From positions 1,302,001 through 1,366,000 of the forward strand of contig NW_027480482.1 in NCBI RefSeq assembly GCF_051401765.1: DNA of 64,000 nt. The letters run 5' to 3'. Of the stretch, positions 21,031-34,384 are shown piece by piece (the stretch's first letter is position 1; the number at the start of each line of letters is the position of its first letter). The position numbers and the translations under genes are program-made. The DNA is from Calliopsis andreniformis (lineage: Eukaryota > Arthropoda > Insecta > Hymenoptera > Andrenidae). The notes beneath the pieces were generated by a model. The model had not been told where the DNA came from. It searched no databases and worked only from the letters and a program-made list of their open reading frames with translations.

Positions 21031-24000
21031 ATTGAAGAATGAGTATTGAGGATTGAGGATTGAGGATTGAGGATTGAAGATTGAGTATTGAGGATTGAGG
21101 ATTGAGGATTGAGGATTGAGGATTGAGGATTGAGGATTGAGGATTGAGGATTGAGGATTGCGGATCGAGGATTGAAGATTGAGGATTGAGGATTGAGGAT
21201 TGAGGATTGAGGATTGAAGATTCAGTATTGAGGGTTGAATGTTGAGAATTGAGGATTGAGGATTGAGCATTGAAGACTGAGTATTGAGGATTGAAGGTTG
21301 AGGATTGTGGATTGAGGGTTGAGAATTGAGTATTGAATATTGAGGATTGTGGACTGGGGGTTGAGGGTTGAGTGATGAGAATTGATGTTTGTGTATAGAG
21401 ATTTGAAGATTGCAGATTGAGTATTGAGTAATGAAATCTGTGAATTGATGATATTCTATTGAGGATTGAGGATTGACAACTGATTGTTGAGGAGTGAGGG
21501 CTGTAGATTGAGGATTCAGGATTGAGGAATAAGGATTGAGGTTTGAGGACTGAGGATTGAGGATTGAGGATTGAGGATTGAGGATTGAGGATTGAAGATT
21601 GAGGATTGAGGATTGATGGTTGTGGATTGAGGACGAGGACTCAGGGATGAGTATTGATGTTTGAGTTCTGAGGATTGAGGATTGAGGATTGAGAATTGAG
21701 GATTGAGGGTTGAGGATTGAAGATTGTGGATTGGGTATTGAGGATTGAAGGATGGGGATTGAGGATTGAGGATTGAGGATTGAGGATTGAAGATTGAGTA
21801 TTAGGGATTCAAGATTGAGGATTGAGGATTGAGTATTGAATATTGAGGATTTGGGACAGAGGATTGAAGATTGAGGATTGATGATTGAAGATTGAGTATT
21901 GAGGATTGAAGGTTGACGGTTGAGGATTGCGGATTGAGGATTGAGGATTGAGGATTGAGGATTGAGGATTGAGGATTGAAGATTGAGGATTGAAGATTGA
22001 GTATTGAGGATTGAAGATTGAGGATTGAGGATTGCGGATTTAGGATTGAGGATTGAAGATTGAGGATTGGGGACAGAGTGCTGAGGGTAGACTGATGAGA
22101 ATTGATGTTTGTGGATAGAGATTTGAAGATTGCAGATTGAGTATTGAGTAATGAAAACTGTGAGTTGATGATATTCTATTGAGGATTGAGGATTGGCAAC
22201 TGATTGTTGAGGAGTGAGGGCTGAAGATTGAGGATTCAGGATTGAGAATTAAGGATTGAGGTTTGAGGACTTAGGATTGAGGATTGAGGATTGAGGATTG
22301 AGGTTTGAGGATTGAAGATTGAAGATTGAGGATTGAGTGTTGTGGATTGAGGACGTGGACTCAGGGTTGAGTATTGATGTTTGAGTTCTGAGGATTGAGG
22401 ATTGAGGATTGAGAATTGAGGATTGAGGATGGAGGATTGAAGATTGAGGATTGGGTATTGAGGATTGAAGAATGAGGATTGAGGATTGAGGATTGCGGAT
22501 TGAGGATTGAGGATTGAAGATTGAGAATTGAGGATTGAAGATTGAGGATTGAGGATTGAGTATTGAAGATTCAGGATTTGGGACAGAGGATTGAAGATTG
22601 AGGATTGATGATTGAGGATTGAGGATTGAGGATTGTGGATTGAGGATTGAGGATTGAAGATTGAGGATTGGGTATTGAGGATTGAAGAATGAGGACTGAG
22701 GATAGAAATCCGTGAATTGAGGATATTCTATTGAGGATTGAAGATTGACAATTGATTTTTGAGGACTGAGGGCTGAAGATTGAGGATTCAGGATTGCGGA
22801 TTCGGGATTGAGGTTTGAGGACTGAGGATTGAGGGTTGAGGATTGAGGATTGAGGATTGAGGATTGAAGATTGAGTATTGAGGATTGAGGATTGAGGATT
22901 GAGGATTGTAGGTTGAGGATTGGGTATTGAGGATTGAACATTGTGGATTCAGGATTGAGTATTGAGGATTGAGGATTGAGGATTGAAGATTGAATATTGA
23001 TGATAGAAGATTGAGGATCGAGGATTGAGGGTTGTGGATTGAGGACGGGGACTGAGGGTTGAGTATTGATGTTTGAGGTCTGAGGATTGAGGATTGAGGA
23101 TTGAGAATTGAGGATTGAGGATTGAGGATTGAGGATTGAAGATTGAGGATTGTGTGTTGAGGATTGAAGAATGAGGATTGAGGATTGAGGATTCGGGATT
23201 GAGCATTGAAGATTGAGTATTGAGGATTGAAGATTGAGGATTGCGGATTGTGGATTGAGGATGGTGGATTGAGGATTGAGGATTGAAGATTGAGTATTGA
23301 GGGTTGCAGATTGCGGATTGAGGATTAAGGATTGAGGATTGAGGATGAGGGCTGAGGGTTGAGGATTGAGGTTTGAGGACTGAGGACTGAGGATTGAGGA
23401 TTGAGGATTGAAGGTTGAGGATTGTGGATTGAGGGTTGAGAATTGAGTATTGAATATTGAGGATTGTGGACTGGGGGTTGAGGGTTGAGTGATGAGAATT
23501 GATGTTTGTGTATAGAGATTTGAAGATTGCAGATTGAGTATTGAGTAATGAAATCTGTGAATTGATGATATTCTATTGAGGATTGAGGATTGACAACTGA
23601 TTGTTGAGGAGTGAGGGCTGTAGATTGAGGATTCAGGATTGAGGAATAAGGATTGAGGTTTGAGGACTGAGGATTGAGGATTGAGGATTGAGGATTGAGG
23701 ATTGAGGATTGAAGATTGAGGATTGAGGATTGATGGTTGTGGATTGAGGACGAGGACTCAGGGATGAGTATTGATGTTTGAGTTCTGAGGATTGAGGATT
23801 GAGGATTGAGAATTGAGGATTGAGGGTTGAGGATTGAAGATTGTGGATTGGGTATTGAGGATTGAAGGATGGGGATTGAGGATTGAGGATTGAGGATTGA
23901 GGATTGAAGATTGAGTATTAGGGATTCAAGATTGAGGATTGAGGATTGAGTATTGAATATTGAGGATTTGGGACAGAGGATTGAAGATTGAGGATTGATG

Positions 24001-25220
24001 ATTGAGGATTGGGTATTGAGGATTGAAGAATGAGGATTGAGGATTGAGGATTGAGGATTGGGGATTGAAGATTGAGTATTGAGGATTGAAGGTTGACGGT
24101 TGAGGATTGAGGATTGAGGATTGAGGATTGAGGATTGAGGATTGAGGATTGAAGATTGAGTATTGAGGATTGAAGATTGATGATTGAGGATTGAGGATTG
24201 AGGATTGAGGATTGAAGATTGAGGATTGAAGATTGAGTATTGAGGATTGAAGATTGAGGATTGAGGATTGCGGATTTAGGATTGAGGATTGAAGATTGAG
24301 GATTGGGGACAGAGTGCTGAGGGTAGACTGATGAGAATTGATGTTTGTGGATAGAGATTTGAAGATTGCAGATTGAGTATTGAGTAATGAAAACTGTGAG
24401 TTGATGATATTCTATTGAGGATTGAGGATTGGCAACTGATTGTTGAGGAGTGAGGGCTGAAGATTGAGGATTCAGGATTGAGAATTAAGGATTGAGGTTT
24501 GAGGACTTAGGATTGAGGATTGAGGATTGAGGATTGAGGTTTGAGGATTGAAGATTGAAGATTGAGGATTGAGTGTTGTGGATTGAGGACGTGGACTCAG
24601 GGTTGAGTATTGATGTTTGAGTTCTGAGGATTGAGGATTGAGGATTGAGAATTGAGGATTGAGGATGGAGGATTGAAGATTGAGGATTGGGTATTGAGGA
24701 TTGAAGAATGAGGATTGAGGATTGAGGATTGCGGATTGAGGATTGAGGATTGAAGATTGAGAATTGAGGATTGAAGATTGAGGATTGAGGATTGAGTATT
24801 GAAGATTCAGGATTTGGGACAGAGGATTGAAGATTGAGGATTGATGATTGAGGATTGAGGATTGAGGATTGTGGATTGAGGATTGAGGATTGAAGATTGA
24901 GGATTGGGTATTGAGGATTGAAGAATGAGGACTGAGGATAGAAATCCGTGAATTGAGGATATTCTATTGAGGATTGAAGATTGACAATTGATTTTTGAGG
25001 ACTGAGGGCTGAAGATTGAGGATTCAGGATTGCGGATTCGGGATTGAGGTTTGAGGACTGAGGATTGAGGGTTGAGGATTGAGGATTGAGGATTGAGGAT
25101 TGAAGATTGAGTATTGAGGATTGAGGATTGAGGATTGAGGATTGAAGGTTGAGGATTGGGTATTGAGGATTGAACATTGTGGATTCAGGATTGAGTATTG
25201 AGGATTGAGGATTGAGGATT
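21031..25220. repeat. Tandem beta-gamma-delta doublet, 2,236-bp period
   Basis: The order is beta 21450, gamma 22170, delta 22722, beta 23567, gamma 24406, delta 24958. Gamma to gamma and delta to delta are both 2,236 bp. Beta-gamma is 720 bp in the first unit and 839 bp in the second; the 119-bp difference is 17 heptamers. The same doublet exists at 52.56-56 kb. Confidence 0.82.
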
Positions 25221-28200
25221 GAAGATTGAATATTGATGATAGAAGATTGAGGATCGAGGATTGAGGGTTGTGGATTGAGGACGGGGACTGAGGGTTGAGT
25301 ATTGATGTTTGAGGTCTGAGGATTGAGGATTGAGGATTGAGAATTGAGGATTGAGGATTGAGGATTGAGGATTGAAGATTGAGGATTGTGTGTTGAGGAT
25401 TGAAGAATGAGGATTGAGGATTGAGGATTCGGGATTGAGCATTGAAGATTGAGTATTGAGGATTGAAGATTGAGGATTGCGGATTGTGGATTGAGGATGG
25501 TGGATTGAGGATTGAGGATTGAAGATTGAGTATTGAGGGTTGCAGATTGCGGATTGAGGATTAAGGATTGAGGATTGAGGATGAGGGCTGAGGGTTGAGG
25601 ATTGAGGTTTGAGGACTGAGGACTGAGGATTGAGGATTGAGGATTGAAGGTTGAGTATTGAGGATTGAGGATTGAGGATTGAGGATTGAGGATTGAGGAT
25701 TGAGGATTGAGGATTGAGGATTGAAGATTGAGTATTGAGGTTTGAAGATTGAGGATTGAGGATTGAGGATTGAGGATTAAAGATTGAGGATTGAGGATTG
25801 AGGATTGAGGATTGAGGATTGAGGATTGAAGATTGAATATTGATGATTGAAGATTGAGGATTGAGGATTGAGGGTTGTGGATTGAGGACAAGGACTGAGG
25901 GTTGAATATTGATGTTTGAGGTCTGAGGGTTGAGGATTGAGCATTGAGAATTGAGGATTGAGGATTGAGGATTGAAGATTGAGGATTGGGTATTGAGGAT
26001 TGAAGAATGAGGATTGAAGATTGAGGATTGGGTATTGAGGATTCAAGAATGAGGATTGAGGATTGAGGATTGAGGATTGCGGATTGAAGACTGAGGATTG
26101 AGGATTGAGGATTGAGTGTTGAATATTGAGTATTGAGGATTGAATATAGAGGATTGAGGATTGAGGGTTGAGGATTGAGGACGAGGATTGAAGGTTGAGG
26201 ATTGAGGTTTGAGGATTGAGGATTGAGGTCTGAGGACTGAGGACTGAGGATTGAGGATTGAGAATAGAGGATTTAGGATTGAGAATTGAAGATTGAGGAT
26301 TGGGTATTGAGGATTGAAGGATGAGCATTGAGGATTGAGGATTGAGGATTGAAGATTGAGTATTGAGGGTTGCAGTTTGCGGATTGAGGATTAAGGATTG
26401 AGGATTGAGGATGAGGGCTGAGGGTTGAGGATTGAGGTTTGAGGACTGAGGACTGAGGATTGAGGATTGAGGATTGAAGGTTGAGTATTGAGGATTCAGG
26501 ATTGAGGACTCGGGATTGAGGTTTGAGGACTGAGGATTGAGGATTGAGGATTGAGGATTGCGGATTGAAGATTGAGGATTGAGGATTGAGGACTGAGTAT
26601 TGATTACTGTGGATTGAGGTTTGGGGAATGAGGATTGAGGTTTGAGGACTGAGGAATGAGGATTGAGGGTTGAGAATTGAGGATTGAGGATTGAGGATTG
26701 AAGATTGAGGATTGGGTGTTGAGGATTGAAGAATGAGGGTTGAGGATTGAGGATTGAGGATTGAGGATTGAGGATTGAGGATTGAGGATTGAAGATTGAA
26801 TACTGATGATAGAAGATTGAGGATCGAGGATTGAGGGTTGTGGATTGAGGACGGGGACTGAGGGTTGAGTATTGATGTTTGAGGTCTGAGGATTGAGGAT
26901 TGAGGATTGAGAATTGAGGATTGAGGATTGAGGATTGAGGATTGAAGATTGAGGATTGTGTGTTGAGGATTGAAGAATGAGGATTGAGGATTGAGGATTC
27001 GGGATTGAGCATTGAAGATTGAGTATTGAGGATTGAAGATTGAGGATTGCGGATTGTGGATTGAGGATGGTGGATTGAGGATTGAGGATTGAAGATTGAG
27101 TATTGAGGGTTGCAGATTGCGGATTGAGGATTAAGGATTGAGGATTGAGGATGAGGGCTGAGGGTTGAGGATTGAGGTTTGAGGACTGAGGACTGAGGAT
27201 TGAGGATTGAGGATTGAAGGTTGAGTATTGAGGATTGAGGATTGAGGATTGAGGATTGAGGATTGAGGATTGAGGATTGAGGATTGAGGATTGAAGATTG
27301 AGTATTGAGGTTTGAAGATTGAGGATTGAGGATTGAGGATTGAGGATTAAAGATTGAGGATTGAGGATTGAGGATTGAGGATTGAGGATTGAGGATTGAG
27401 GATTGAAGATTGAATATTGATGATTGAAGATTGAGGATTGAGGATTGAGGGTTGTGGATTGAGGACAAGGACTGAGGGTTGAATATTGATGTTTGAGGTC
27501 TGAGGGTTGAGGATTGAGCATTGAGAATTGAGGATTGAGGATTGAGGATTGAAGATTGAGGATTGGGTATTGAGGATTGAAGAATGAGGATTGAAGATTG
27601 AGGATTGGGTATTGAGGATTGAAGAATGAGGATTGAGGATTGAGGATTGAGGATTGCGGATTGAAGACTGAGGATTGAGGATTGAGGATTGAGTGTTGAA
27701 TATTGAGTATTGAGGATTGAATATAGAGGATTGAGGATTGAGGGATGAGGATTGAGGACGAGGATTGAAGGTTGAGGATTGAGGTTTGAGGATTGAGGAT
27801 TGAGGTCTGAGGACTGAGGACTGAGGATTGAGGATTGAGAATAGAGGATTTAGGATTGAGAATTGAAGATTGAGGATTGGGTATTGAGGATTGAAGAATG
27901 AGCATTGAGGATTGAGGATTGAGGATTGAAGATTGAGTATTGAGGGTTGCAGATTGCGGATTGAGGATTAAGGATTGAGGATTGAGGATGAGGGCTGAGG
28001 GTTGAGGATTGAGGTTTGAGGACTGAGGACTGAGGATTGAGGATTGAGGATTGAAAGTTGAGTATTGAGGATTCAGGATTGAGGACTCGGGATTGAGGTT
28101 TGAGGACTGAGGATTGAGGATTGAGGATTGAGGATTGCGGATTGAAGATTGAGGATTGAGGATTGAGGACTGAGTATTGATTACTGTGGATTGAGGTTTG

Positions 28201-28367
28201 GGGAATGAGGATTGAGGTTTGAGGACTGAGGAATGAGGATTGAGGGTTGAGAATTGAGGATTGAGGATTGAGGATTGAAGATTGAGGATTGGGTGTTGAG
28301 GATTGAAGAATGAGGGTTGAGGATTGAGGATTGAGGATTGAGGATTGAGGATTGAGGATTGAGGATT
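25221..28367. repeat. 1.57-kb tandem duplication lacking GATATT-core modules
   Basis: Units 25221-26790 and 26791-28367 are near-identical. The offset is 1,570 bp at the left (25221/26791) and 1,577 bp further right (26324/27901, 26504/28081), a one-heptamer difference. The whole 25.0-30.1 kb interval has no alpha-to-zeta core, the longest such gap in the window. The unit joins a post-delta stretch, a K module in the GACAAGG form and a GAGGACT-CGGGATT tail without the zeta core that normally precedes that tail. Confidence 0.8.
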
Positions 28368-28490
28368 GAGGATTGAGGATTGAAGATTGAGGATTGGGTA
28401 TTGAGGATTGAAGAATGAGGATTGAGGATTGAGGATTGAGGATTGAGGATTGAGGATGGAGGATTGAGGATTGAAGAATGAGGATTGAGG

Positions 28491-28770
28491 ATTGAGGATA
28501 GAGGACTGAGGATTGAAGATTGAGTATTGAGGACTGAGGACTGAGGATTGACGATTGAGAATAGAGGATTTAGGTTTGAGAATTGAAGATTTAGGATTGG
28601 GTATTGAGGATTGAAGAATGAGGATTGAGGATTGAGGATAGAGGACTGAGGATTGAAGATTGAGTATTGAGGACTGAGGACTGAGGATTGACGATTGAGA
28701 ATAGAGGATTTAGGTTTGAGAATTGAAGATTTAGGATTGGGTATTGAGGATTGAAGAATGAGGATTGAGG
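28491..28770. repeat. 140-bp tandem duplication
   Basis: Two units of 140 bp (20 heptamers), at about 28491-28630 and 28631-28770, both carry GAGGATA-GAGGACT (GAGGACT at 28501 and 28641) followed by GATTTAG-containing units. The related segments near 18.02, 19.82, 51.1, 57.7 and 61.6 kb have it once. Confidence 0.85.
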
Positions 28771-31700
28771 ATTGGGTATAGAGGATTGAAGAATGAGGAT
28801 TGAGGATTGAGGATTGAGGACTGGGGATTGAAGATTGAGGGTTGAGGATTGAAGAATGAGGATTGAGGATTGAGGATTGAGGGTTGAGGATTGAGGATTG
28901 AATATTGATGATTGAAGATTGAGGATTGAGGATTGAGGGTTTTGGATTGAGGACAAGGACTGAGGGTTGAATATTGATGTTTGAGGTCTGAGGATTGAGG
29001 ATTGAGGATTGAGGATTGAGGATTGAGGATTGAGGATTGAGGATTGAATATTGAGTATTAAGGATTGAAGATTGAGGATTGAGGATTGAGGATTGATTAT
29101 TGAGGATTGAGGATTGAAGATTGAGTATTGGGGAATGAGGATTGACAATTGAGGTTTGAGTATTGAGGATTGAGAATTGAGGATTGATTATTGAAGATTG
29201 AGTATTGAGGATTGAAGATTGTGGATTGAGGATTGAGGATTGAGGATGAGGGCTGAGGGTTCAGGATTGAGGTTTCAGGACTGAGGACTGAGGACTGAGG
29301 ATTGAGAATTGCGAATAGAGGATTGAGGATTGAGGATTGAAGATTGAGGATTGGGTATTGAGGATTGAAGAATGAGGATTGAGGATTGAGGATTGAGGAT
29401 TGAGGATTGAAGATTCAGGATTGAGGATTGAGACTTGAGGATTGAATACTGAGTATTGAGGATTGAAGATAGAGGATTGAGGATTGAGTGTTGAGGATTG
29501 AGGACGAGGACTGACGGTGGAGGATTGACGTTTGAGGATTGAGGGTTCAGGATTGAGGACTGAGGATTGAGGATTGAGGATTGAGGATTGAGGATTAGAG
29601 GATTGAAGATTGAATATTGATGATTGAAGATTGAGGATTGAGGATTGAGGGTTGTGGACTGAGGACGAGGACTGAGGGTTGAATATTGATGTTTGAGGTC
29701 TGAGGATTGTGGATTGAGGATTGACGATTGAAGATTGAATATTGATGATTGAAGGTTGAGGATCGAGGATTGTGGGTTGTGGATTGAGGACGAGGACTGA
29801 GGGTTGAGTATTGATGTTTGAGGTCTGAGGATTGAGGATTGAGGATTGAGGATTGAGAATTGAGGATTGAGGATTGAGGATTGAAGATTGAGGATTGGGT
29901 ATTGAGGATTGAAGAATGAGGATTGAGGATTGAGGATAGAGGACTGAGTATTGAAGATTGAGTATTGAGGATTGAAGATTGAGGATTGAGGATTGAGTAT
30001 TGAAGATTGAGGATTTGGGACTGAGGATTGAAGATTGAGGATTGATGATTGAGGATTGAGGATTGAGGATTGAGGATTGAGGATTGAAGATTGAGGATTG
30101 GGTATTGAGGATTGAAGAATGAGGGTTGATGATTGAAATCTGTGAGTTGAGGATATTCTATTGATGATTGAGGATTGACAATTGATTTTTGAGGAATGAG
30201 GGCTGAAGATTGAGCATTCAGGATTGAGGACTCGGGATTGAGGTTTGAGGACTGAGGATTGAGGATTGAGGATTGAGGATTGAGGATTGAGGATTGAAGA
30301 TTGAGGATTGGGTATTGAGTATTGAACATTGAGGATTGAGGGTTGAGTATTGAGGATTGAGGATTGAGGATTGAAGATTGAATATTGATGATTGAAGGTT
30401 GAGGTTCGAGGATTGAGGGTTGTGGATTGAGGACGAGGACTGAGGGTTGAGTATTGATGTTTGAGATCTGTGGATTGAGGATTGAGGATTGAGAATTGAG
30501 GAATGAGGATTGAGGGTTGAAGATTGAGGATTGGGTGTTGAGGATTGAAGAATGAGTATTGAGGATTGAGGATTGAGGATTGAGGATTGAAGATTGAGTA
30601 TTGAGGATTGAGGATTGAGGATTGAGGATTGAGGATTGAGGATTGAGGATTGAGGATTGAGGATTGAGGATTGCGGATCGAGGATTGAAGATTGAGGATT
30701 GAGGATTGAGGATTGAGGATTGAGGATTGAAGATTCAGTATTGAGGGCTGAATGTTGAGAATTGAGGATTGAGGATTGAGCATTGAAGACTGAGTATTGA
30801 GGATTGAAGGTTGAGGATTGTGGATTGAGGGTTGAGAATTGAGTATTGAATATTGAGGATTGTGGACTGGGGGTTGAGGGTTGAGTGATGAGAATTGATG
30901 TTTGTGTATAGAGATTTGAAGATTGCAGATTGAGTATTGAGTAATGAAATCTGTGAATTGATGATATTCTATTGAGGATTGAGGATTGACAACTGATTGT
31001 TGAGGAGTGAGGGCTGTAGATTGAGGATTCAGGATTGAGGAATAAGGATTGAGGTTTGAGGACTGAGGATTGAGGATTGAGGATTGAGGATTGAGGATTG
31101 AGGATTGAAGATTGAGGATTGAGGATTGATGGTTGTGGATTGAGGACGAGGACTCAGGGATGAGTATTGATGTTTGAGTTCTGAGGATTGAGGATTGAGG
31201 ATTGAGAATTGAGGATTGAGGGTTGAGGATTGAAGATTGTGTATTGGGTATTGAGGATTGAAGGATGGGGATTGAGGATTGAGGATTGAGGATTGAGGAT
31301 TGAAGATTGAGTATTGGGGATTCAAGATTGAGGATTGAGGATTGAGTATTGAATATTGAGGATTTGGGACAGAGGATTGAAGATTGAGGATTGATGATTG
31401 AGGATTGGGTATTGAGGATTGAAGAATGAGGATTGAGGATTGAGGATTGAGGATTGAGGATTGAAGATTGAGTATTGAGGATTGAAGGTTGACGGTTGAG
31501 GATTGAGGATTGAGGATTGAGGATTGAGGATTGAGGATTGAGGATTGAGGATTGAAGATTGAGTATTGAGGATTGAAGATTGATGATTGAGGATTGAGGA
31601 TTGAGGATTGAGGATTGAAGATTGAGGATTGAAGATTGAGTATTGAGGATTGAAGATTGAGGATTGAGTATTGCGGATTTAGGATTGAGGATTGAAGATT

Positions 31701-32080
31701 GAGGATTGGGGACAGAGTGCTGAGGGTAGACTGATGAGAATTGATGTTTGTGGATAGAGATTTGAAGATTGCAGATTGAGTATTGAGTAATGAAAACTGT
31801 GAGTTGATGATATTCTATTGAGGATTGAGGATTGGCAACTGATTGTTGAGGAGTGAGGGCTGAAGATTGAGGATTCAGGATTGAGAATTAAGGATTGAGG
31901 TTTGAGGACTTAGGATTGAGGATTGAGGATTGAGGATTGAGGTTTGAGGATTGAAGATTGAAGATTGAGGATTGAGTGTTGTGGATTGAGGACGTGGACT
32001 CAGGGTTGAGTATTGATGTTTGAGTTCTGAGGATTGAGGATTGAGGATTGAGAATTGAGGATTGAGGATGGAGGATTGAA
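28771..32080. repeat. P-M-epsilon-beta-gamma stretch
   Basis: P 29095, M 29242, the 8-bp unit (29597), a single epsilon (30152), beta (30963) and gamma (31809) follow the standard order. From about 29.7 kb it matches 57.95-60.1 kb at an offset of 28,235 (30152/58387 and 30963/59198), then 28,242 at gamma (31809/60051). Epsilon to beta is 811 bp because the second epsilon copy is absent. Confidence 0.78.
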
Positions 32081-34384
32081 GATTGAATATTGATGATTGA
32101 AGATTGAGGATTGAGGATTGAGGGTTGTGGATTGAGGACAAGGACTGAGGGTTGAATATTGATGTTTGAGGTCTGAGGGTTGAGGATTGAGCATTGAGAA
32201 TTGAGGATTGAGGATTGAGGATTGAAGATTGAGGATTGGGTATTGAGGATTGAAGAATGAGGATTGAAGATTGAGGATTGGGTATTGAGGATTGAAGAAT
32301 GAGGATTGAGGATTGAGGATTGAGGATTGCGGATTGAAGACTGAGGATTGAGGATTGTGGATTGAGTGTTGAATATTGAGTATTGAGGATTGAATATAGA
32401 GGATTGAGGATTGAGGGTTGAGGATTGAGGACGAGGATTGAAGGTTGAGGATTGAGGTTTGAGGATTGAGGATTGAGGTCTGAGGACTGAGGACTGAGGA
32501 TTGAGGATTGAGAATAGAGGATTTAGGATTGAGGATTGAAGATTGAGGATTGGGTATTGAGGATTGAAGAATGAGGATTGAGGATTGAGGATTGAGGATT
32601 GAGGATTGAGGATTGAGGATTGAGGATTGAGGATTGAGGATTGAGGATTGAGTATTGAAGATTGAGGATTTGGGACTGAGGATTGGAGATTGAGGATTGA
32701 TGATTGAGGATTGAGGATTGAGGATTGAGGTTTGAGGATTGGGGATTGAAGGTTGAGGATTGGGTATTGAGGATTGAAGGATGAGGGTTGAGGATTGAAA
32801 TCTGTGAATTGAGGATATTCTATTGAGGATTGAGGATTGACAATTGATTTTTGAGGACTGAGGGCTGAAGATTGAGGATTGAGGATTGAAGATTGAGGAT
32901 TGGGTGTTGAGGATTGAAGAATGAGGGTTGAGGATTGAGGATTGAGGATTGAGGATTGAGGATTGAGGATTGAGGATTGAGGATTGAGGAATGAAGATTG
33001 AGGATTGGGTATTGAGGATTGAACATTGAGGTTTGAGGATTGAGTATTGAGGATTGAGGATTGAGGATTGAAGATTGAATATCGATGATTGAAGATTCAG
33101 GATCGAGGATTGAGGGTTGTGGATTGAGGACGAGGACTCAGGGTTGAGTATTGATGTTTGAGTACTGAGGATTGAGGATTGAGGATTGAGAATTGAGGAT
33201 TGTGGATTGAGGATTGAAGATTGAGGATTGGGTATTGAGGATTGAAGAATGAGGATTAAGGATTGAGGATAGAGGACTGAGGATTGAAGATTGAGTATTG
33301 AGGATTGAAGATTGAGTATTGAGGATTGAGTATTGAAGATTGAGGATTTGGGACTGAGGATTGAAGATTGAGGATTGATGATTGAGGATTGAGGATTGAG
33401 GATTGAGGATTGAGGATTGAGGATTGAAGATTGAGGATTGGGTATTGAGGATTGAAGAATGAGGGTTGAGGATTGAAATCTGTGAATTGCGGATATTCTA
33501 TTGAGGATTGAGGATTGAGAATTGATTTTTGAGGACTGAGGGCTGAAGATTGAGGATTCAGGATTGAGGACTCGGGATTGAGGTTTGAGGACTGAGGACG
33601 GAGGATTGAAGATTCAGTATTGAGGATTGAAGATTGAGAATTGAGGATTCAGGATTGAACATTGAGGACTGAGCGTTCAGGGTTGAGTGATGAGAATTGG
33701 TGTTTGTGGATAGAGATTTGAAGATTGCAGATTGAGTATTGAGAATTGAAAACTGTGACTTGAGGATATTCTATTGGGGATTGAGGATTGACAACTGATT
33801 GTTGAGGACTGAGGGCTGAACATTGAGGATGCAGGATTGAGGATTCAGAATTGATGTTTGAGGACTGAGGATTGAGGATTGAGGATTGAGGATTGAGGAT
33901 TGAGGATTGAGGATTGAAGGTTGAGGTTTGGGTATTGAGGATTGAACACTGAGGATTGAGGGTTGAGTATTGAGGATTGAGGATTGAGGATTGAGGATTG
34001 AAGATTGAATATTGATGATAGAAGATTGAGGATCTAGGATTAAGGGTTGTGGATTGAGGACGAGGACTGAGGGTTGAGTATTGATGTTTGAGGTCTGAGG
34101 ATTGGGGATTGAGGATTGAGAATTGAGGATTGAGGATTGAGGATTGAGGATTGAAGATTGAGGATTGGGTGTTGAGGATTGAAGAATGAGGATTGAGGAT
34201 TGAGGATTGAGGATTGAGGATTGAGGATTGAGGATTGAAGATTGAGTATTGCGGATTGAAGATTGAGGATTGAGGATTGAGGATTGAGGATTGAGGATCG
34301 AGGATTGAAGATTGAGTATTGAGGATTGAAGATTGAGGATTGAGGATTGAGGATTGAGGAATGAGGATTGAGGATTGAGGATTG
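32081..34384. repeat. Rearranged zeta and alpha-like zone
   Basis: Gamma at 31809 is not followed by delta. Instead the sequence enters a pre-alpha-like stretch and then zeta cores at 32814 and 33492. A hybrid module with its core at 33765, only 273 bp (39 heptamers) later, has alpha-like flanks (GAAAACT, GACAACT) but a TTCTATT core. The order and spacings occur only here in the window. This is the zone where the standard order is most disturbed. Confidence 0.65.
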
